From an uncultured Eubacteriales bacterium (GTDB lineage: Bacteria > Bacillota > Clostridia > Oscillospirales > Oscillospiraceae): a stretch of 30,961 nt of DNA. Of this stretch, positions 25,970 through 30,961 are shown in pieces. The stretch lies in the NCBI GenBank assembly GCA_900547315.1, contig URGI01000016.1:1-30961 (forward strand), in the 5' to 3' direction. How positions within the stretch are numbered: the first letter of the stretch is position 1; every line of letters begins with the position of its first letter. The notes beneath the pieces were generated by a model. It was not told where the DNA came from. It was given only the letters and a program-made list of their open reading frames with translations, and did not search any database. The position numbers and the translations under genes were made by a program.

Positions 25970-27466
25970 ATGGAACTTTGCTTTGAAAAGAAGAGTACAA
26001 ATATATTCGCCGGTAGACTCCATATGGTCAAAAGCAGCGCCGAAACCGTGGAGGCCGTCGTACCGGACACGAATGACGACATAGCGCGCGTTGCGTCGCT
26101 CCAGACGATGTTGCTGCTGAAGGGCAAGGACATCTCTGCCCACGGCATAACGGTGACGGGTGAGGCGCGGGCGTGGCTGCTGTATATCACGGAGGGCGGC
26201 ACGGTGCAGTCGGTGCAGCTAGCGCGCGAATTCAGCATCGAATATGAGAGCGACGCTGTGCTGGATGAAAAGCTCACGCATGTGGCCCTGAGTGTCAACG
26301 CCGCGGAGACGCGCGTCCTGAACCCGCGCAAGGTCGCCGTGACCTTCGAGATATGCGGCGAGCTGTGGGCGTATTCGCGCGAGGAGCTGTGCGTCTCGGC
26401 AAGTGCCGGTGATACGCCGTGCCGTGTGTACGCAAAGCAGGAGCGGTGCTCCGCAACGCCGGTGATTGCCGTGACGGAGAAGACCTTTGTCCTAACGGAG
26501 CAGTTCGCGTTTGCGGACAGCAAGCCGCAGCCTGCCGCGCTGCTGTCGCAGAACATAGAGTATGAGCTGGCGGAGATAAACGTCATCTCCGGCCGCGCCG
26601 TGGTGAAGGGCAACGTGCGCCTGAAGCTGTGCTATGCGTCCGATGGGGCGGATTATCCCGTCACGGCGGAGTTTTCAAGCCCGTTTTCGCAGCTTATCGA
26701 CGTGCCGGACACCGATACCTCCGGCTGCGCGGCGCGGGTCGAGATAAACGGCGCGTACCTGAACATAATCGACACCATCAATGGCACCAAGGCCGTCGAT
26801 GTGGAGCTGCACTGCCTGACGGAGCTGGTCTGCTTCGGCAGGGAAGAGGTGCAGTATATCTCCGACATGTACTGCAACACGGCGGCGCTCACGCCTAGAA
26901 TGGGGAAGCTCAGCATTCCGTCAGACTGCGAGCTTCGCCGGGTGTCACTGAGCTTCAGCGAGAGCATCGAAGCGCCTGAGGACTGTGCGGATGTGCTGGC
27001 GGCGTTCACGCAGATATGCCGCTGCACCGTGTCCGGCGCGACGCTCAGCGCGCAGTGCCTCGCCGATATCATATACCGCAGCGAGAGCGGGGGAATCTCC
27101 GTCATGAAGCGCACCTTCAGCCTAGAGGGGGACTGCCCGGAGGGCGTGAGCAGCGTTTTGAACGTTCGCGTCGCCGAGACGAAGCTGTACCCGTCGGCGG
27201 GCAGCATTTCCGTCGCGCTGAACATGGAAGCCGTGTGCCTGTGCGCTGTGAGCAGGGAGGTGGACGCCGTGCTGTCGGCAGAGCTTTCGGACGAGACGGA
27301 GACGGACTGTGCGGCGTACCCGTCGGTGACGCTCGTGCGGATGGAGGGCGAATCGCTCTGGCTGCTTGCGAAGAGCTATCACTCCAGCGAGGAGGCGATC
27401 ATCGGGCTTAACGGCGCGGACTGCGCCGAAAACGGGGCGCTGCTGCTGATACCCAAGACGAAATAG
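25970..27466 (+). CDS. SPOCS (DUF3794) domain protein with C-terminal LysM-like segment
   Basis: A 498-residue protein of the DUF3794/SPOCS family, exported or spore-coat-associated proteins of Clostridia related to SpoVID and the C. difficile SipL that binds SpoIVA. The sequence is mainly beta strand with repeated SPOCS-type units, for example VTEKTFVLTEQFAFADSKP, INVISGRAVVKGNVRLKLCYASD and an analogous later unit (VAETKLYPSAGSISVALNMEAV). The last ~40 residues, with GESLWLLAKSYHSSEEAIIGLNG and a closing LLLIPK, fit a LysM peptidoglycan-binding fold. No signal peptide is seen, which suits a mother-cell coat protein. GGAGAGAG precedes ATG 25970. It is 55 bases after spoVM, so a SpoVM-SpoIVA-SipL-type coat-anchoring role is likely but inferred. 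Confidence 0.88.
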   Translation: MELCFEKKSTNIFAGRLHMVKSSAETVEAVVPDTNDDIARVASLQTMLLLKGKDISAHGITVTGEARAWLLYITEGGTVQSVQLAREFSIEYESDAVLDEKLTHVALSVNAAETRVLNPRKVAVTFEICGELWAYSREELCVSASAGDTPCRVYAKQERCSATPVIAVTEKTFVLTEQFAFADSKPQPAALLSQNIEYELAEINVISGRAVVKGNVRLKLCYASDGADYPVTAEFSSPFSQLIDVPDTDTSGCAARVEINGAYLNIIDTINGTKAVDVELHCLTELVCFGREEVQYISDMYCNTAALTPRMGKLSIPSDCELRRVSLSFSESIEAPEDCADVLAAFTQICRCTVSGATLSAQCLADIIYRSESGGISVMKRTFSLEGDCPEGVSSVLNVRVAETKLYPSAGSISVALNMEAVCLCAVSREVDAVLSAELSDETETDCAAYPSVTLVRMEGESLWLLAKSYHSSEEAIIGLNGADCAENGALLLIPKTK

Positions 27467-27603
27467 CGGCGGTTTTTCCGCGCAGGCGTATTTTTTGCCC
27501 GTCCGCGCCGTAATTAGCCCTTGTCATAATGGCTGATTTGTGGTAAAATATCTGTCGTAAATCGTGTTGTTTTCTTTAACATACATAAGAGGAGCGAATT
27601 TTT
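27467..27603 (+). promoter_or_regulatory. Intergenic region with the yebC promoter
   Basis: TTGTCA (27521-27526), a 17-base spacer and TAAAAT (27544-27549) preceded by TG at 27541-27542 make a good extended -10 sigma-A promoter. The first part (27467-27505) has short GC stems with T tracts (GCGG-T5-CCGC; GGC-GTATTTTTT-GCC) that may act as a weak terminator for the SPOCS gene. The yebC ribosome site AGAGGAG follows. Confidence 0.6.
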
Positions 27604-28344
27604 ATGTCCGGACATTCCAAATGGCACAACATACAGAAGACGAAAGGCGCGGCTGACGCGAAGCGTGCACAGGCTTTCACCAAGATTGCCCGTGAAATGA
27701 TCGTCGCGGTCAAGGAAGGCGGCGGCGGAGACCCGCGCAGCAATTCCAAGCTTGCTGCCGTTATCGCCAAGGCGAAAGCGGCCAATATGCCTAACGACAA
27801 TATCAAGCGCACTATTGACAAGGCGCTTGGCGCAGGCAATACCGAGAACTATGAGAAGATAGTCTACGAAGGCTACGGCCCCTGCGGCGTTGCCGTCATC
27901 GTCGAGACTATGACCGATAACCGCAACCGCACCGCCGGTGAGATCCGTCACTACTTCGATAAGTACGGCGGAAACATGGGCGCGGCCAACTGTGTCTCCT
28001 GGTCCTTCGATAAGAAGGGTGTCATTGTTATTGACAACGAGGACGAGGAGCTTGACGAGGATACCGTTATGATGGATGCGCTCGAAGCCGGTGCCGCCGA
28101 TTTCGAGTCCGACGGCGACGTTATGACCGTCTATACCGGTGTTGACGACGTCGCAACGGTTGCCGACGCGCTGACCGCGGCGGGCTACAAGCTGCTCTCC
28201 GCTCAGGTCGAGATGCTGCCCCAGAACGGCTACATCAAGCTCACCAATGAAGACGATGTCAAGAACATGCAGAAGATGCTCGACATGTTCGAGGATAACG
28301 ACGATGTCCAGAACGTCTGGCATAACTGGGAAGACGCTGAATAA
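27604..28344 (+). CDS. YebC/PmpR-family translation factor
   Basis: A 246-residue protein of the YebC/TACO1 family, cytoplasmic proteins long annotated as transcriptional regulators and more recently linked to translation through hard peptide motifs such as prolines. The start SGHSKWHNIQKTKGAADAKRAQAFTKIAREM is diagnostic; GGGDPRSNSKLAAVIAKAKAANMP, NRNRTAGEIRH and AANCVSWSFDKKG follow. It has the usual three-domain length and a very acidic C-terminal half. It is monocistronic, with its own promoter and a strong terminator. ruvC and ruvA, its neighbours in many bacteria, are absent. Codons look like those of a well-expressed gene. Confidence 0.95.
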   Translation: MSGHSKWHNIQKTKGAADAKRAQAFTKIAREMIVAVKEGGGGDPRSNSKLAAVIAKAKAANMPNDNIKRTIDKALGAGNTENYEKIVYEGYGPCGVAVIVETMTDNRNRTAGEIRHYFDKYGGNMGAANCVSWSFDKKGVIVIDNEDEELDEDTVMMDALEAGAADFESDGDVMTVYTGVDDVATVADALTAAGYKLLSAQVEMLPQNGYIKLTNEDDVKNMQKMLDMFEDNDDVQNVWHNWEDAE

Positions 28345-28380
28345 CAGTTTCGCGCTTGGTCGTGAAATACATGAAAACAG

Positions 28381-28407
28381 GGTGATCGGTTATCTAAACC
28401 GATCACC
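28381..28407 (-). terminator. Hairpin, probable terminator for the minus-strand gene
   Basis: A perfect 11-base stem GGTGATCGGTT/AACCGATCACC with a five-base loop. Read on the minus strand it is followed by CTGTTTTC, a short T tract, so it may end transcription arriving from the gene that stops at 28461. Confidence 0.6.
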
Positions 28408-28408
28408 A

Positions 28409-28435
28409 AATGCCCCGACCATAGGTCGGGGCATT
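28409..28435 (+). terminator. Intrinsic terminator after yebC
   Basis: A perfect 12-base stem AATGCCCCGACC/GGTCGGGGCATT with loop ATA, followed by TTCATTTTG. Together with the hairpin at 28381-28407 it forms a tandem terminator between convergent genes. Confidence 0.85.
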
Positions 28436-28460
28436 TTCATTTTGTAATTCATTTGAATTT

Positions 28461-30961
28461 TTATTTGAAAAGGAAATTGCCAAGCGCTGTCTGACCATAG
28501 AATACATCATTGATGCCGAGCGTGCATACAAGAGTCCATGCAACGAGTATTGCACACAGTGCAGCGCCTGCCCAAATACTCTTGGTGAGCTTGTACATCT
28601 TGCGATTGAGATAGGTGGTTATCGGCACTACTGTAAGCATCTGGTATGAGCATATGAAGCTGCTGAAGAACAAACCCTGATAAGGCTTAGAAAACGCTAC
28701 TAGGATGTTTATTAGGCAGCACAGCCATATACCTGCAGAGTTGACCAGAACGCAGATGAGGGTGTCTTTCCACTCAGGGATGTCATTGCGGGCACCGTAA
28801 TTTGTGCCCATGGAGATGAGCATGTACAGCGGGAAGAGAAGGAGCACATATCTGAGAGCGATATACCAGTAGTCAGCTTTCATTTCAGAGAAAGCCGTCA
28901 TCCAAAGACGGTATTCCTGCCCGAAGAAATACTGAATCATTGCGAGTGAGGCGTAGGCTGCAATCACAAGAATTATCGCAAGAGTGATATGTTTAATGAT
29001 GTTCTTGAAGCGTATGCCAATATTGAGTACAGACAGGCTCCCCTGTCTCTGTTCTTTCGTTGCCATGAGCAGATATACCGCAAGCATTATCGCGGCAGCG
29101 ATGCCAAGGCAGATAATAAACGTCATTGCGAGGCTGCAGCTTCTACCGAGCGGCCACATCTTTGATGGGTTAAAAATAAAGAGTCCCTTTGCATTGGAGT
29201 AGTAAATTGCGGCAAAAGAGAGCGCTATCGTAATGGCTGCCTGCACAGCAAGAGCCTTCTTGGTATATACCGGACGCTTGGACTCATCGATTTCAGTAAT
29301 GGAGGTCTTGAAGAAATCCGCTTTTACAAGGCGGCCTGCAAGAGCTGCAAGCATGCCTATCATTGAGAACATTGCAACGGTATTGCAGATAACACGCAGC
29401 CACCATGTGTTGCTGGAGGCATCAACAGGAGTGTTTGTACCGGAAGAAAGATAGCCGCCGTTGAAGCCAAGTGTCTGCTCAAAGTATTTTACTATGGCAG
29501 TATTGGTCCTGCTGGAGAAAAATTCCTTGGAGTGAGTTTCTTTCTCGGTTATTATAAATATGCGGCTTGTTTTCCGATTAATAGCAGAAGCAAGCTCATT
29601 GTTTTCGGTGACAGTGCCGCTGAATATCGAGCCGATGTCGGAGCTGGCTGCATGAACGTCGTCGAGCTCATACCAGTCGCCCATAACCATATCGCTGTCT
29701 GAGTACCAGTCGGACTTGGCCGCATCCAGTGACCCGAAGCAATAGGTTGCATCATAGTCGCCAGACATATAGCAGATATTTGCCTGAACATTTCTCTGCA
29801 CGTCATAACCGGCAACTTGAACGGTCTGTGGGTGGGTGGTTACTGCCTCGTAGCCAATACCCAGAATGATTGCGGAACGTACACGGGTGTTGAAATATTC
29901 CTCTTTTTCAGCGCGTAAGTCATAATAGTACGCAAGCTGATCCGGATTGAGACGAGCTTCAGCAAGGCTGTCTGCGTCCTCGTTGATCTCTTCTTCGGCA
30001 AATCTCTGCTCAAACTCGTCATACAGCACATTTATCATCGTGTCGTTGAGAGACAGGAATCCGCAGTCAAGCGCAACTGCGGCGCTGGTTCTATATGCCC
30101 CCATGGAATGACCGACCACGCCGATGTTCTCCGTATCAACAAATGCGAGAGAGCGGACAAAGTTCACGGCATCATGGAGTCCCATCGGGGTTGCCGAGGG
30201 AAGAAAGCTTTCCTGCCCTTCAACAGCTTTTAACGACTGAAAGAAACCGTTAATTCCCTGACCCGCGTCATCATAATCGGGTTGAGCACTCAGGCCAGAA
30301 CCGTAAGCACTCACATTGAAAACAACAAAGCCCCTCCGCGCAATTTCCTGAGCTATGTTCTTCATTGTTCCGTAAATGCAGCCGCCGCCGTGGTTGACAA
30401 CGACCGAGTAGCCGTAGCCGGTGCCCGCGCCCGCCTTATTGTAGCCCGCCTTGGTGACGGTGCCGCCGGCGGAGGCGTAGATGGGCGTGCCCGCCGGGGC
30501 GCAGATATCCACGCCCTTGTGGCCGCTGCCGTACCAGCGCGAGCAGTAGCGGTAGTTGGGTACAGGCCAGATGAACTGGCCGCTGCCGGTGATGTACTGG
30601 GTTTTGTTGGTCACCTTCTTGGTGCCGACGACGACCTTCTTGTTCACGGCCTCCTTGATGGTCTGGGTCGAGAGGACCGTCTGCTCCAGCAGGGTGCCGT
30701 TGGTATCATAAACATTCTGCAGCGTCACGAGGCGGATGCCGTTCTCGCCCTCCTGCAGGGTCTTGGTGGTGCCCTTGGTATAATCGCTGGACTTAGTGGT
30801 CTCGGTACTGAAGGGGATCTCCTCCTGCCGGGCCTCCACCTTGGTGATCCGCACCTCCAGCGTCGCTTCCTCCTTGGTCACGATGAGGGTATCGCCTTCC
30901 TGAATGTTCGATGTCTCGGTCAGGGGTGCCCCCTTGAAGTTGGTGTTCAGGGCACACAGTT
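28461..30961 (-). CDS. Chimeric frame: truncated LysM-G5-M23 peptidase joined to membrane alpha/beta hydrolase (5' end outside window)
   Basis: The frame is open through the right edge, so the true start lies outside; the first GTG inside is at 30881. Read from the right: a LysM C-terminus (NIQEGDTLIV), a G5-like domain (about residues 1-100 from 30881), then an M23 metallopeptidase start with the first zinc motif HKGVD. The M23 domain stops at VVVNHGGG, before its second zinc motif HxH, so it cannot be active. From CIYGTMKNIAQEIARRGF onward the protein is an alpha/beta hydrolase with nucleophile GHSMG (serine near 259), a candidate acid in SGDYDATY and a candidate histidine in KETHSKEFFS. 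About eight membrane helices then run to the C-terminus. The hydrolase lacks its own N-terminus. Base composition changes at the join: GC rich on the peptidase side, visibly more AT rich on the hydrolase side. The open frame is certain; a natural fusion is doubtful. Confidence 0.75.
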   Translation of the reverse strand, partial: LCALNTNFKGAPLTETSNIQEGDTLIVTKEEATLEVRITKVEARQEEIPFSTETTKSSDYTKGTTKTLQEGENGIRLVTLQNVYDTNGTLLEQTVLSTQTIKEAVNKKVVVGTKKVTNKTQYITGSGQFIWPVPNYRYCSRWYGSGHKGVDICAPAGTPIYASAGGTVTKAGYNKAGAGTGYGYSVVVNHGGGCIYGTMKNIAQEIARRGFVVFNVSAYGSGLSAQPDYDDAGQGINGFFQSLKAVEGQESFLPSATPMGLHDAVNFVRSLAFVDTENIGVVGHSMGAYRTSAAVALDCGFLSLNDTMINVLYDEFEQRFAEEEINEDADSLAEARLNPDQLAYYYDLRAEKEEYFNTRVRSAIILGIGYEAVTTHPQTVQVAGYDVQRNVQANICYMSGDYDATYCFGSLDAAKSDWYSDSDMVMGDWYELDDVHAASSDIGSIFSGTVTENNELASAINRKTSRIFIITEKETHSKEFFSSRTNTAIVKYFEQTLGFNGGYLSSGTNTPVDASSNTWWLRVICNTVAMFSMIGMLAALAGRLVKADFFKTSITEIDESKRPVYTKKALAVQAAITIALSFAAIYYSNAKGLFIFNPSKMWPLGRSCSLAMTFIICLGIAAAIMLAVYLLMATKEQRQGSLSVLNIGIRFKNIIKHITLAIILVIAAYASLAMIQYFFGQEYRLWMTAFSEMKADYWYIALRYVLLLFPLYMLISMGTNYGARNDIPEWKDTLICVLVNSAGIWLCCLINILVAFSKPYQGLFFSSFICSYQMLTVVPITTYLNRKMYKLTKSIWAGAALCAILVAWTLVCTLGINDVFYGQTALGNFLFK
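30381..30404 (-). other. Fusion junction at shared VVVNHGGG-coding stretch
   Basis: These 24 bases encode VVVNHGGG in the minus-strand frame. The motif fits both parents: the strand before the second zinc motif of M23 peptidases, and the first core strand plus oxyanion-hole HG of alpha/beta hydrolases. Protein family, codon choice and GC content all switch here. Short shared sequence at such a switch is what an assembly misjoin or microhomology recombination would leave. Confidence 0.7.

Noticed and set aside
28461..30961. A genuine new multidomain enzyme: cell-wall peptidase plus membrane hydrolase
   Set aside because: The peptidase domain is cut before its second zinc motif, the hydrolase lacks its beginning, and composition switches at the shared VVVNHGGG stretch. 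A misjoin or recombination explains all three.

Overview
The window looks like a chromosomal segment of a high-GC, spore-forming Firmicute of the class Clostridia, most like gut Oscillospirales/Ruminococcaceae. Reasons: the gene order from yicC to spoVM matches the Bacillus/Clostridia yloC-remA-gmk-rpoZ-priA-def-fmt-rsmB-rlmN-prpC-prkC-rsgA-spoVM neighbourhood; there is a SPOCS/DUF3794 protein, a RemA, a CdaA/CdaR pair and a PASTA-domain kinase; Shine-Dalgarno sites are purine rich; and the right edge carries a LysM-G5-M23 peptidase of clostridial type. Almost everything up to 28.4 kb is on the + strand and tightly packed, with many ATGA start-stop overlaps.

Layout. 1-200: a divergent promoter region. 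213-1139: membrane-anchored GH25 muramidase. 1219-7761: a repair and competence block with its own promoter (ybaK-type deacylase, uvrA, a small membrane protein, recD2, comF). 7777-10032: an MreB-family actin followed by ispD and ispF of the non-mevalonate isoprenoid pathway, closed by a hairpin terminator. 10193-11562: a DUF3343 protein and a cysteine desulfurase, a likely sulfur/selenium delivery pair. 11677-14193: the c-di-AMP synthase cdaA, its regulator cdaR and an RseC-like protein. 14212-25609: yicC, remA, gmk, rpoZ, priA, def, fmt, rsmB, rlmN, prpC, prkC and rsgA, ended by a strong terminator. 25.68-27.47 kb: sporulation-associated genes, namely a 50-residue membrane protein, a 22-codon SpoVM gene that is easy to miss, and a SPOCS-LysM protein. 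27604-28344: a YebC-family translation factor with its own promoter, then a double-hairpin convergent terminator.

The right end (28461-30961, minus strand) is a single open frame. It joins a LysM-G5-M23 peptidase, cut inside its catalytic domain, to an AT-richer alpha/beta hydrolase with about eight membrane helices. The join lies in a stretch coding for VVVNHGGG that fits both families. I read this as an assembly chimera or a recent illegitimate recombination rather than a genuine multidomain enzyme.

Functionally the window groups envelope and sporulation control (GH25, MreB-like, c-di-AMP, PASTA kinase/PP2C, RemA, SpoVM, SPOCS) with core information processing (repair, replication restart, transcription omega subunit, rRNA methylation, formyl-Met metabolism, ribosome maturation). 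I see no tRNA, rRNA, CRISPR array, insertion sequence or phage module. The observations most worth checking are the spoVM gene, the possible sporulation promoter nested in the rsgA terminator, and the chimeric right-end frame.
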